64,000 nt of DNA from Dipteronia dyeriana (GCA_032871835.1 CM065298.1:92751891-92815890), one strand, 5' to 3'; shown: positions 35,470 to 47,386, counted from the stretch's first letter. Program-made: numbers and translations. The notes: a model not told the origin generated them from the letters alone.

Positions 35470-36390
35470 AATAGAGTAGAATGGAGAAAACTGAAGGTCC
35501 AACAATTACATAAATGTATGCTCTTCAGAAATCTCTCAGAATCTTTAGCGCCAAGTAAAGAAATGCAAAGAATCCGCATGGAAAGAAATTGTATATATTA
35601 CTTTTAATGATATTGATACAGTGAATTTGGTTTTTGATCTTACCGAGGGCCTAAAACGAAAGATAAAACGTGAACTTTGTTTAGAATCACTTAAGAAAGT
35701 GAGTCATTCCCTTCTCTATAATTAAGTTATCAATTTGAACTTCAATTCATCTTACAATTCCTGGATATTGAATATATATATATATATATATAAATTCTCA
35801 TATGTAAACTCGTGACTCGGACATAATTACTTATTTCTGAAATCATTATTTATGTCTTGAATCACATGAGTATATAGAGCTACATAACTAATTATCACAT
35901 GATAATCAATGATTCCAAACATGAGTTATGTTTTACACCTAAGAAATGTCTATTGGATATATTTTCATTGTTATTTTATATTTTCATTGTTATTTTAAAA
36001 TGTTTATAAAGGTAAAAGAGTTTGAAAGATGGAATGAAGATGAGTTGTGTGATTGTGTCAAGCAAATTTCATACACTGAGCACACTCACATTGTCTTGAA
36101 AGGCGACAAGATCGATGAAATACTTTTTGTTGGTGCAAGGAAAGCTAAGTACCTATCTCTTCAAGAATGTCAATACTGGTTCTACAGCAGGCTCTTCATG
36201 TTGCAGAACCGTAATTAATCATCTCATAGATGGTGATGAATTCTTTGGAGAAGAACTTGTAGCATGGTTTAAAGCTAACCACTGTTCGTCCAATCTCCCT
36301 ATCTCTACCAAAACTATTTTAGTGCTAATAAAAGATATAGGCTTTGCTTTTATGTCCAATGAATCGAAAAGTATACTAATTAAGAATCAC
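35470..36390 (+). pseudogene. CNGC-like fragment, arm A (unit 1, plus)
   Basis: Plant cyclic nucleotide-gated channels end in a C-linker and a cyclic-nucleotide-binding domain. The C-linker exon ends at 35698 (donor gtgagt), and the binding-domain exon starts at 36012 with VKEFERWNED and continues CVKQISYTEHTHIVLKGDKIDEIL. A one-base change near 36125 shifts the frame. LVQGKLSTYLFKNVNTGS, then DGDEFFGEELVAWF and LPISTKTI follow. The C-linker is frame-broken near 35580-35610. No membrane-spanning part is present. Confidence 0.75.
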
Positions 36391-36439
36391 ACGGCAAGAT
36401 TAATAAACTTTTCGAGTCATCGGACATAAGAGCAAAGTC

Positions 36440-36994
36440 TATAACTTATGTAAGTATTAAAATAGTTTTGGTTGAGATTGAGAGGTCAGATGAATAGGGA
36501 TCAGCTTGAAACCAAGCTACAAGTTCTTCTCCAGAGAATTCATCACCATCTCTGAGATGATTAATTACGGTTCTGCGACGTGAAGAGCCTGCTACAGAGC
36601 CGATATTGACATTCCTGAAGAGGTATGTAGCTTTCCTTGCACCAAAATTAGTATTTCATCAATCTTGTCGCCTTTCAAGACAATGTGAGTGTGCTTAGTG
36701 TATGATACTAGCTTGACACAACAACACAACTCATCCAACGATGATTCACTTCACCCTTCAAACTCTTTTACCTTTATAAACATTTAAAAATAACAATAAG
36801 AATATATCCATTAGACATTTCTCAAATGTAAAGCCTCAGACATAACTCATGTCTAGAATCACTGATTATCATGTGATAATTAGTTTTGTAGCTCTACATA
36901 CCGATTGTCACGTGATTCGAGAATAAATCATGATTCCAGAAGTAAGTATTTCTGGACCAGGGGTTTTCATTTGAGAATCTATATATAAATAGAA

Positions 36995-37065
<71 letters not shown>

Positions 37066-37352
37066 ATATAGGAATTGTAAGATGAATTGAAGTTCAAATT
37101 GATAACTGAATTGTAGAGAAGAGAATGACACACTTTTTTAAGTGATTCTAAACAGAGTTCGCGTTTTATCTTCCTTTTCAGGTCCTCGGAATGATCAATA
37201 AGTAAATTCACCATATCAATACCTTCAACACTAACACCTTTGGTTTCGTTCCATACGGATCCTTCGTGTTTCTTTACTAGCCGCTGAAGATTCTCAAAGG
37301 GATTTCTGATGAGCATACATTTATATAATTGTTGGATCTTCAGTTTTCTCAA
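36440..37352 (-). pseudogene. CNGC-like fragment, arm B (unit 1, minus)
   Basis: This arm has the best-kept C-linker: RKLKIQQLYKCMLIRNPFEN through GSVWNETKGVSVEGIDMVNLL and SEDLKRKIKRELCLESLKKV (about 37352-37125, minus). The binding-domain exon starts at 36771 but has an early stop (TGA within EFEG-S). Its later codons still match HTHIVLKGDKIDEI and the DGDEF(S/F)GEELVAW block. A (TG)n(TA)n tract (37000-37065) lies in the intron. Confidence 0.75.
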
Positions 37353-37459
37353 CTCTACTCTTGCAGCAACAGATTGCTTACATGTTTATTTTACAAGAAA
37401 CAGTGATGATGAAAAGAAATTAAGACCTCATGTTTCAATTTTAAGGCAATATAAAAGTG

Positions 37460-37494
<35 letters not shown>

Positions 37495-37689
37495 GTATGT
37501 ATATATGTAAGACAGTAAAATATATAACAACTTGCATTTCTCCAATTAAGATAACAAACAATAAAATGATTTACATGGAGATTGCAATTGCAAAAAGATT
37601 GTCAAGGGCATCTCCATCTGTCGAGAGCTTCAGGCAAAAAGAACGGCAGAACGTTAAATTTAAGCGTATATATCAAACCTTATATAATA

Positions 37690-38540
37690 TAGAGGAGAAA
37701 ACTGAAGATCCAACAATTACATCATTGTTGCTTTTCAGAAATCTCTTAGAGAATATTCAGTAGCAAGTAAAGGAATACAAGAGATTCGTATGGAAAGAAA
37801 TCAAAGATGTTAGTGTTAAAGGTATTGATGCAGTGAATTTGCTTAGTGATCTTTTCGAGGATCTGGAAAGGAAGATAAAACGCGAACTCTGTTAAGAATC
37901 ACTCGAGAAAGTGAATCCTGTCTGTCTCTACAATTAAGTTATGAATTTGAACTTCAATTCATTCTATAATCCATGGATATTAAATATATATAGATGTAAA
38001 TTCTCTAATGTAAACCCGTGGCCCAGACATAATTACTTATTTCTGGAATCATGATTTATGTCTGGAATCACGTGATAATTGGTATATAGAGCTACAAAAT
38101 TAATTATCACATGATAATTAGTGATTCCATACATGAGTTATGTACGGGGTTTTACACCTAAGAAATGTCTATTGAATATATTCTCATTGTTATTTTTAAA
38201 TTTTTATAAAGGTAAAAAGAGTTTGAAAGGTGGAGTGAAGCAATGTTGGATGAGTTGTACGGTTGTGTCAAACCAGTTTCAAACACTGAGCACAAACATT
38301 TTCTTGGAAGGCGACAAGATTGATGAAATACTTTTTTCTTTTGTGGAAGGAAATGCACGTACTTCAAGAATGTCAATACTGGTTATGCATCAAGCTCTTC
38401 GAGTCGCAGGACCATAATTAATAGTCTCAGAGATGGTGATGAATTCTTTGGATAAGAACTTGCAGCTTGTTTTAAAGCTAACAACTATTCATCCAACCTC
38501 CCTATCTCAACCAAATTTTTTTTACAGCTAACAAAAGATA
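37690..38540 (+). pseudogene. CNGC-like fragment, arm C (unit 2, plus)
   Basis: C-linker codons KTEDPTITSLLLFRNLLENI are followed by a stop, then DVSVKGIDAVNLLSDLFEDL and a stop where Leu stands in arm B. The binding-domain exon (from about 38212) keeps MLDELYGCVKPVS and LEGDKIDEIL, then loses frame in the QGK region. Several stops are present. Confidence 0.7.
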
Positions 38541-38689
38541 TAGGCTTTGCTTTTATGTCCGACGAATCGAAAAATATACTAATTAAGAATCACGCGACAA
38601 GATTAATATACTTTTTGAGTCATCGAACATAAGAGCAAAGCCTACAACTTCTGTAAGTATTAAAATACTTTTGATTGAGATTGAGAGGT

Positions 38690-39480
38690 CAGACGAATAG
38701 GGGTCAGCTTGAGGCTTGAAACCAAGCTACATGTTCTTCTCCAAAGAATTCATCACCATCTCTGAGATGATTAATTACGGTTCTGCGACGTGAAGAGCCT
38801 GCTGTAGAGCCGGTATTGACATTCCTAAAGAGGTATGTAGCTTTCCTTGCACCAAAATTAAAATCAGTATTTCATCAATCTTGTCGCCTTCTACGACAAT
38901 GTGAGTGTGCTCAATGTATGATATTGGCTTGACACAACCACAAAGCTCATCCAACATTGCTTTACTTCACCCTTCAAACTCTTTTACATTTATAAACATT
39001 TAAAAATAACAATGAGAATATATCCATTAGACATTTCTCACGTGTAAAGCCTTGGACATAACTCATGTCTGGAATAATTGATTATCATGTGATAATTAGT
39101 TTTGTAGCTCCACATACGGATTATCACATGATTCTAGACATAAATCCTGATTCTAGAAATAAGTAATTATGTCCGGGCCACGGGTTTACATTTGAAAAAA
39201 TATATATTCATTATACTGATTGTAAGATGAATTAAAGTTCAAATTGGTAACTTAATTGTATAGAAGAGAATGACACACTTTCTTGACTGATTCTAAACAA
39301 AGTTCGCATTTTTTTCTTCCTTTTCAGGTCCTCGAAATGATCACTAAGCAAATTTAATACATCAATACCTTCAGCACTAACACCTTTGGTTCCATACGGA
39401 TCCCTCGTATTCCTTTACTTGCTACTGAAGATTCTCAAAGAGATTTCTGAGGAGCATACAGTTATATAATTGTTGGACCT
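38690..39480 (-). pseudogene. CNGC-like fragment, arm D (unit 2, minus)
   Basis: The binding-domain frame at 38957-38775 reads MLDELCGCVKPISYIEHTHI, then VEGDKIDEIL and a six-base duplication giving ILILVQGKLH. The C-linker part (about 39440-39260) keeps KGVSAEGIDVLNLLSDHFEDL with internal breaks. Confidence 0.7.
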
Positions 39481-39617
39481 TTAATTTTCTCAACTATACT
39501 CTTGTAACAACAGATTGATTATGTGTCTATTTTACAAGAAACAATGATATGATCAAAAGAAATTAAAACCTCAAGTTTCAATTTAAGGCAATAAAAAAGT
39601 GAATTTGTATATAAAAG

Positions 39618-39651
<34 letters not shown>

Positions 39652-39804
39652 ACAGTAAAACATATATCAACTTGCATTTCTCCATTTAAGAATAACAAAT
39701 AATAAAGCACCGTATATAGAGATTGCAATTGCAAAAAGATTGTCAAGGGCATCTTCATCTATCTGGAGCTTTTGGCTGAAAGAACCGTAGAAAGTTATAT
39801 TTAA

Positions 39805-40625
39805 GTGTATATATCAAACCTTAATATAGTAGATAGGAGAAAACTGAAGATCCAACATTTACATAACTGTATGCTCTTCAGAAATCTCTTAGAGAATATT
39901 AAGCAGCAAGTAAGGGAATACAAGAGATCACAAATAACAACCAAAGATGTTAGTGTTAAAGGTATTGATGCAATGAATTTGCTTAGTGATCTTTCCGAGG
40001 ATCTGAAAAGGAAGATAAAACTCGAACTCTGTTAAGAATCACTAGAGAAAGTGAATCCTCCCCGTCTCTACAATTAAGTTATGAATTTGAACTTCAATTC
40101 ATCTAACAATTCTTAGATATTGAATATATATAGATATAAATTCTCAAATGTAAACCTGTGGCTCAAACATAATTACTTATTTCTTGAATCATGATTTATG
40201 TTCAATAATCAGTGATTCTGGACATGAGTTATGTATGGGGTTTTAAACCTAAGAAATGTCTATTGAAAATGTTCTCATTGTTATTTTTAAATGTTTATAA
40301 AGGTAAAAAAAAAGTTTGAAAGGTGGAGTGAAGCAATGTTGGATGAGTTGTGTGGTTGTGTCAAACCAATTTCATACATTGAGCACACATTTTCTTGATA
40401 GGTGTCAAGATTAATGAAATACTTTTTTTTTGCTGCAAGGAAATGTACATACCTACCTCTTCAGGAATGTCAATACTGGCTCTGTAGCAAGCTCTTCAGG
40501 TCGTAAAACCATAATTAATAATCTTAAAGATGGTGATGAATTCATTGGAGATGAACTTGTAGCTAAGTTTGAAGCTGACCCCTATTCGTCCGAGCTCTAT
40601 CTCTCTACCAAACAATTTTAGTACT
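39805..40625 (+). pseudogene. CNGC-like fragment, arm E (unit 3, plus)
   Basis: The C-linker frame runs 39805-40035: RRKLKIQHLHNCMLFRNLLE, then KDVSVKGIDAMNLLSDLSED and LKRKIKLELC, closing with a stop at the same position as in arm C. The binding-domain part (40311-40621) keeps WSEAMLDELCGCVKPIS and, in another frame, NVNTGSVASSSGRKTIINNL then DGDEFIGDELVAKFEADPYS. Confidence 0.75.
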
Positions 40626-40789
40626 TAGAAAAGTTATAATCTTTGCTCTTTTGTCTGATAACTCGAAAAGTACACTAATCTTGCTACGTGATTCTTAATT
40701 AGTATACTTTTCGAGTCATCAGACATAAGAGCAAAGCCTATAACTTGTGTTAGTACTAAAATAGTTTTGGTTCAGATACGGAGGTCAAA

Positions 40790-41665
40790 CGAATATGGAT
40801 TAGCTTCAAACCAAGCTACAAGTTCTTCTCCAAAGAATTCATCACCATATCTGAGATGATTAATTATGGTCATGCGACTCGATTAGCCTGCTACAGAGCC
40901 GATATTGACATTCCTGAAGAGGTAGGTACATAGATTTCCTTGCACCAAAAATAGTATTTCATCAATCTTGTCGCCTTCCAAAACAATGTGAGTGTGCTCA
41001 GTGTATGAAACTGGCTTGACACAACCACACAACTTATTCAACATTGCTTCATTCCACCTTTCAAACTCTTTTACCTTTATAAACATTTAAAAATAACAAT
41101 GAGAATATATCCAATGGACATTTCTCAAGTGTAAAATCCCGAACATAACTCATGCCTGGTATCATTGATTATCATGTGATAATAAGTTTTGTAGCTCTAC
41201 ATTCTGATTATCAATTGATTCCGGACATAAATCATGATTCCAGAAAAAAATAATTATGTCCGGACCGCGGGTTTGCAACTGAGAATTTATATCTATATAT
41301 TCGATATCTAGTAATTGTAAGATGAGTTAAAGTTCAAATTGATAACTTAATTGTAGAGATAGGAATGACCCACTTTCTTGAGTGATTCTAAACGGAGTTC
41401 ACGTTTTATCTTCCTTTTCAGGTCCACGAAAAGATCACTAAGCAAATTCACTGCATCAATACCTTTAACACTAACATCTTTTGCTTCTTTCCATACGGAT
41501 CCCTTGTATTCCTTTACTTGCTGCTGAATATTCTCTAAGAGATTTTGAAGAGTGTACAATTATGTAATCGTTGGACCTTCAGTTTTGTCCTTTCTACATT
41601 ATTAAGGTTTGGTATATACACTTAAATTTAACTTTATGCGATTCTTTTGGCTAGAACCTCCAAAC
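40790..41665 (-). pseudogene. CNGC-like fragment, arm F (unit 3, minus)
   Basis: The binding-domain frame at 41086-40883 reads VKEFERWNEAMLNKLCGCVK, then PVSYTEHTHIVLEGDKIDEI and LFLVQGNLCTYLFRNVNIGS. The C-linker frame at 41559-41347 reads LLENIQQQVKEYKGSVWKEA, then KDVSVKGIDAVNLLSDLFVD and LKRKIKRELRLESLKKV. Together these are the clearest evidence for the CNGC assignment. A Cys-to-Arg change distinguishes it from arm B. Confidence 0.78.
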
Positions 41666-41670
41666 TATTA

Positions 41671-41716
41671 TTAATTACATTAATCTGTTCATTTAGGAGT
41701 AGATTAATGTAATTAA
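41671..41716. repeat. Perfect 16-bp hairpin
   Basis: ttaattacattaatct (41671-41686) and agattaatgtaattaa (41701-41716) are exact complements around a 14-base loop, directly beside the right end of the CNGC array. Confidence 0.8.
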
Positions 41717-41719
41717 GAA

Positions 41720-42358
41720 TAATTTAATTTAGAAAAGCAAGCACCTGATTATATTTATCATCTTAATCACCATTCTCACCCCTTCATATTCTCTTATGTT
41801 CTTATTTTCATTTTCCTTGTTCTTTCACACACAGTCAAATGCTACACTTACCACACACCATTCTCAGTCTCTCCCCCTTGTCATGTTCTTATTTACATTG
41901 CTTTTAATAACCACTTAAACGTGAAACGATCGACGAATGACGCTTCCCTGTGGACTAATTATTTGATTTTATTAATTTTAGGAACATTATAACTTCTATA
42001 TATATTAAGAATTGTATCATATTAATTTGAGCCATCAAATCATATTGGATCGGATTTAAGTATTTTATAATCGAATCAGAACTAATTGTTTTGGAATTTT
42101 GGATCGAATCATATCCCACTATAAAATTGGATCGGATCGAATTGTAATTTTTTCGATCCAGTCGAATTAGATTAGATGTTGGATAATGATAAATCCATTG
42201 GATCCGATCCGCCGCACACCTCTGGTCTCAAACACAAAGTGAGGATAAAAATGTATTTTCAAATAACTATCTGGTCAGTTTCCAGTTTCTAATTTTTCCT
42301 GGTCAAGTTTTACGAACCATTCTAAAAAAGGGCCATCACCGTAGATCAGTCACTACAA
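41720..42358. other. Gene-free sequence with a hAT-like remnant
   Basis: Positions 42020-42225 carry ggatcgga and tcgaatca motifs and end near ccgcacacctctgg, which resembles the right terminus of plant hAT-derived elements. No left terminus or target duplication was found. The rest is AT-rich. Confidence 0.35.
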
Positions 42359-42366
42359 GTTCAGAC

Positions 42367-42954
42367 TAGGGATGATAATTTGACATGCACCCGCGGGCAC
42401 CCGCTCGAACCCGACCTTATAGGGTCGGGTGTGGATGGTGAATTTACGACCCGCCGATCCGTAAACCTGTTTAATGAAAAATCCGGTGGGTTCACGGACG
42501 GGTGCGGGTTGGAAAAACGAATCCGCGGGTTGAACCCGTGAACCCGCATAAATAAAATACTTGTATATAAACATACATAGACATTTGAATTATTTTTTAT
42601 CGTTTTATTTTTATGGTTATTATTGTTTTGTAATGTATCAAGTAGAGAATTCGAAATGAAAATTTAATTCAATTAAGTATTAAATAGGTGATTATATGTG
42701 GAAATTTACAATTGACAAATCACGGGTTCGTGGGTTATGGGTTTATAGGAATCCCACGGGTGAAGCATCCACCCATGAACCTACATTGTTTCGCGGGTTC
42801 GTGGGTGAGGGTATGGGTACAGTCATAACCCACGGATTCAAACCCACCCGTGAACCCGTTTACCTACGTGGGTTCAAGGGGGACGTGGATGAGGAAAACT
42901 TTGGCGGAGGAGGTTTGGATTTTACAAAACCCATCCGACCCGCTTTTATCCCTA
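42367..42954. mobile_element. Non-autonomous hAT element with perfect 8-bp target duplication
   Basis: It starts TAGGGATGATAA and ends TTTTATCCCTA. The flanks GTTCAGAC (42359-42366) and GTTCAGAC (42955-42962) match exactly. The interior repeats cgggttcgtgggt and its complement acccgtgaaccc. 588 bp, noncoding. It sits 40 bp upstream of the start codon of the next gene. Confidence 0.92.
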
Positions 42955-42994
42955 GTTCAGACCCATAAACGTTTCCGCAAAGAAAGCAAGCAAA

Positions 42995-45562
42995 ATGCAG
43001 CAGAGAAAATCGTCTGCATCAGGGAGACCATCTGGGACGGACGGCTCTGATTTTTCCTATCGCATGGTCGTCGATTCTGGTAAGCTTCATCATCTACTTT
43101 GTTTAATATCATATCGATAGTTTCAATGTATCTTTATCTATGTGACATTTGATTTGGCAGACTTTTTTTTTTTTTGCTTTTCAAAATTCTGTTATAGGGT
43201 ATACAAAGGTTGCTAAAGGGAAGCCTCGTCCCTCTGCACTTATAATTACACAGGTACCCAGTTTTGTTTAATTTACTTTGAAGAATTGCTAGGATGTTTA
43301 GTTTTTTTTGTATGTTGTTAATATAATTGTTGTGCTTTAAATGCATTTTTTTGGGAAATATTAGTTCACTGCATCATATTGTTGACCTGAGTTTATGCTA
43401 AAATTGATATGTTTAGTTGAAAATGAGGTGTGTATAATTGTTGAACCGGGTCACTGAATTACTTTGGTTCTTTGAACTTCTGTATAGATTTTGTCCAAAG
43501 ATTCATTTTTTAGGTTTTTCGCTCAATAGATTTATACCCATATGCTATCGGGTTAAGATGGGTTTAAACCAGTGCTAAATGCTTAATGCCATCGATATTT
43601 AGCAGATGTATGAGCTAAGTCAGATTGCAAAATTTTAATTGTTAGCTTTAATATTTTATTGGAAATGGTAGGTCTGGATTCTGGAATTATCGTTTATAGG
43701 TGAAATGTGATTTTTTTATTTTTGAATGTTCTTAAAGAGCATAAATTTCATTCATGATAAATTAAAATCCAAGATTCTATAATGTTCAATTTGCTATTTT
43801 TTTTTTCATTTATTAAGCAGTTTTGATAGGGTTTGCATCTTTGGTTGCAGGCCGCCATTCAATTGATATCAATACACTTGCTATTTCATCTGCCACTGCT
43901 TGTTTATTTTCTCTTTTTATAGGGGAATTAGGTTACTGGTTGAACCCTTTGTCTCTTTTTTAAGTTGCTGTGTGATTGTGCGCTCACTTAATAATAGATC
44001 ATTGTCTTCTGCTAGAGGTCGAAAGCGCTGCCGAGTCAATTTCTTGAGATTTTCCATGGTTGCATCATCTATCGCAATACTTCTCTCAGTATTCAGTGTT
44101 TTCAACACTGATTCAGCACTAGAGGTTAGTTTACTGTTTTTCCATTCTTTAAAAAATAAAAAATAACATTCAAGAAGTTTCACTATAGTTTAAATGTTCA
44201 TTATCTCTTTCAACAAAACGCTATGTCTCCTTTCAATGCCCCTAGGATTTTAATTTTTCCGAGTTTTGTTTAGACTAGATGGAGAAAAGAACAGTACTTA
44301 TGTGATGACATTTACATGTTTAATGATATTGTTTCAATGTAGATTGGGTTAGGTTGAGTTGGTTGAAGGGATAGGGTCTAATTTTATTTTTATTTTGGCC
44401 CATGAGAAATTTTACTATTTTGTGGAAGTCAGATAAGGGTGTGAATTGGAAGGGAAGTATTGAAATTCTCACAGCAAGTATACAGTGATCTAGGATTTGG
44501 TATCCCAAGCTTGGATCTTTGATATTGTTGACCACCGGAAATAGAAGAGTGGTTGGAGAGGCTTTTTTTTTTTCGTAGAATAAGATTATACTCGTATATT
44601 ATTGGAAGGGGATGATATAAAGGGTTTATATGGTTTTATTTTGACTTAAGATAAACTGATACAGAATCATGCAGATATATGAGAATGGTCTTTTTGTTGA
44701 AGAATTTCATAAGGGCTTACAGGGTGGAAAATGGGTAATCTGAGCATTTTAGTCATGTACAAATTTACGTCGAATTAAGTACTATGTTACATCTCCCAGT
44801 AATGTTCTGTGATGTCACTGAAGGTGAAAGTGGTGTAGGAGGCTGGCTATTGGGAAGTATGAAAAACCTAAGATTATTTGGGTTCTTTATGAGTTGAGGC
44901 CTGAGGGGCACACTATTAGTTACCCATTTATAATTTTGATCGCATTTTACATCGTAGTAATGCAGCTAGTACTTCTTTTATTTTATTTTTATTGGAGTAA
45001 TGATTCAACTAATACATAAGCTACTTCTTGAGCATTTTGTTAGCATTACGATGACAACACTTACAAATTCTTAAATGAAAAGTTATCACTGAATGTGGTC
45101 ATAGATCTATTATATCTGTTATATCTATTTTCTGATTGGTGAGGTTTCCCTCCTTTTGTCACTTGTTCTGTAAGGGTATTGAATTTTGAGATAGGAAATT
45201 GTGTCATTCGCGTCACACGCAAGTGTGTAGTTAAGAAAAATAGTGTTGTCCATTTGAACTCAACACTTTTTTCTGGATCGTTAATATTCATTATAAGGAT
45301 TTACTGTTCAGGTTATCAAGAACCCAAGTGACTGGGAAACAAAGAAGTTTGAACTTCTTGAGATTGCTTGCGTTCTGCTTGGTATGGGCTTATGCCTTTT
45401 TGTTGGCCACTTACCTTTTGTAATGTTATCATAATATTCATGTAAACAAAACATTGTTGTATTAATGTCTTTATGTTCACAGGGTCGCTGTTTCAGATAT
45501 TCCTGGTGAGCACTATAATCTCCCTCATCGGTAACATATCTCCACCCAAGGAAGCTTCTTAA
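42995..45562 (+). pseudogene. Small plant membrane protein gene, six exons, one out-of-phase exon
   Basis: Exons: 42995-43079, 43198-43253, 43851-43931, 44018-44124, 45312-45381 and 45483-45562, all with GT-AG borders. The product (about 158 residues) starts MQQRKSSASGRPSGTDGSDF, then YRMVVDSGYTKVAKGK. Hydrophobic segments follow in exons 3 (AISSATACLFSLFIG), 4 (ASSIAILLSVFSVF) and 6 (IFLVSTIISLIGNI), and the C-terminus is SPPKEAS. It looks like a conserved four-span plant membrane protein of unknown function, which I cannot name. Exon 3 enters in phase 0 and must leave in phase 1, but it is 81 bp: read from its start it hits a stop at 43920, while its second half in the shifted frame (LAISSATACLFSLFIGELG) joins exon 4 perfectly. 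A small deletion, an assembly error or an unrecognised splice form would each explain this. Confidence 0.65.
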
Positions 45563-47035
45563 CAGTTTTGTACAAACTTCAATTTCTCTTTTTGCCCCAC
45601 TGTAACTTTGAAATTACTACCCATATCAATATTAAAAGAGGAATTTTATTTATCTTCTGTTATGACCCGCTTTACGTTTTTCCTATGCGTCATAGAATTC
45701 GTAAACTAAGATATTTTGATGACTTTATTGTTTATGTCATCTCGATATCTCTCTGCTCCACACTCAAGATAGATACGTATTTTTTTTTCTTTATTGAATT
45801 GAACTCAAGCTTGTGTTAGTCTTGAGATAAATCTTGCTCATCTCAATTGCATATTTCAAATATGTACCGATCTAGAGGATGGTGTATATTGAAATCATTA
45901 CAACTCAAAAAAGAGGGAATTGAATTTCTTCATTTTCATTCATGCTCAATACCCTGAAGAGGGGAAGCTTTGGTAATGTATGTAGGGTTTAGTGGAGAAC
46001 TCTGCCTTTCTGTGGAGAAAAACTTGAGTGAGAGAGGGCAAGGTTCTAGGGAAAATAAATTGTGTGCACCCGATGCATGGTGCATCTTTCACTATGATCT
46101 TACTATGCGGCAGTGAAAAAACTTGTATGCACCCATGCATGATGCATCTTTCACTGTGATCTTACATTGTTAAGATCATAATGAAAGATGTATCATGCAT
46201 AGGGAGCATGGTAGTTTGTCTCGGGTGTTAGACCCACTCACATAACAACATGTGAAATTTGTACCCACGGTTTTATCTTTCTGCAGAGATTGTTAGACAC
46301 ATCCTTCAACCGTACTAGGTAAGGTAACAATGAGAGGTAGGAGTAGGACCATATAAATTTTATTGCTTTCTAAGAAAATATCTGTTTGCAATTATTACTT
46401 TACAATTTGCAAGCCAGCTTTTTAGCACTTGCATCAGGAATTCGAAATGTAAGATGATGAACTGGATTGATTTGCTTTTTCAATTTCAAGGAGTCGAAGT
46501 CCATACTGATTTTTTTTCATGAACCGACTTTGGTTTAAATAATACATTATACATATTATTCCACGTACATGCCTATTTTTTTTTTCTTTTTTCTTTTGTT
46601 GTCTTTGGATTGGTGTGACATTTGACAAGATCTTGTGTCATCAATAGGTCCATGCCCTTATATTTCTCTTAATTTGTCCCGAATTTCTCTATTCACATGT
46701 GATTATCTGTTCTTGAATCTAATTAGTATGTTTACTTTTTTCAAATTTGAACAAATTACTGACGAAATCTTTTGTGCTCCCAACCGTTAAAAATATAATG
46801 TGGTAAGAAATGTACGTAACACAAAATATAAGTATGAGCCATATTTATATTTTTAGTGGTCGGATACACGGAAATATTTTCTCCAAATCATAATCAAATG
46901 CGAGAAAAATGGTCTATTAGTACACTTTATAGGTCCTATTTTCTCTATATGCATGTGATATTTGTTTGGAGTGCAAGTTTTTATTTGGCTTAAAAGCCAA
47001 CTATAGATTGAGATGTCCTTCGCAGGTTTGTTTGC
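45563..47035. other. Gene-free stretch
   Basis: It contains the inferred 3' flank of the membrane-protein gene, two related tgcaccc(g)atgcatg(g/a)tgcatctttcac motifs (about 46066-46100 and 46128-46160) and the hairpin at 46135-46200. No coding sequence recognised. Confidence 0.45.
46135..46200. repeat. 30-bp-stem hairpin
   Basis: Bases 46135-46164 pair with 46171-46200 across a six-base loop with three mismatches. The arms contain gcatctttcactgtgatctt and its near complement. A partial relative of the left arm lies at 46066-46112. It resembles a small MITE or a young hairpin-RNA precursor. Confidence 0.7.
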
Positions 47036-47039
47036 TAAG

Positions 47040-47386
47040 AGAGGCTCTAGTTCGAGTGGGGATATAATAGAGTGGGGAGATTTTTAGTTTTTGCCTTTTT
47101 GATTTGTTTCTGGTGTCAGGCATTGTTGCTTGGGATGTTACAGTGGTGCTATGTTTTATCCTCCCCTGTTTTTTGTTTGGGTGCTGGTTCGCCCTATGTG
47201 TTGTCTTTTTGATAGCTTGGGATCTGGGTGCTGTGGCTGGTGCTTTGTTCTTGGTGCTCTCTCTATTGTGTTTTTGTTTCTTTTCCTGGCTGGCTGCCTG
47301 TGGCTGTTGTTTTGGTCTTTTTTTCGTTTCTTTTCCTTTAATAAAGATTGCCTTTTCAAATATAAATATAAATATGAAAGGAAAAT
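47040..47386 (+). mobile_element. LINE (L1-type) 3' UTR remnant
   Basis: T/G-rich sequence (repeated ttggtgctt, gggtgctg) ends in ttaataaagattgccttttc followed by (aaatat)n, a typical plant L1 3' end. The 95-codon hydrophobic frame inside is a by-product of the composition. Confidence 0.6.

Larger units (their letters stand above)
35170..41667. repeat. Tandem array of three inverted-repeat units carrying CNGC-like fragments
   Basis: Three units (about 35339-37550, 37551-39690 and 39691-41667) follow each other. Each is a plus arm and a minus arm around a short palindromic centre (near 36385-36410, 38575-38610 and 40680-40705), so six arms alternate in orientation. The spacer between units (taagacagtaaaat, tatcaacttgcatttctcca and aataacaaa) recurs, and at 35200-35340 it also forms a hairpin at the left edge. 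Each arm carries a C-linker exon, an intron of about 300 bp and a nucleotide-binding-domain exon. Retained introns show copying at the DNA level. (TA)n tracts interrupt several arms. Confidence 0.85.
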
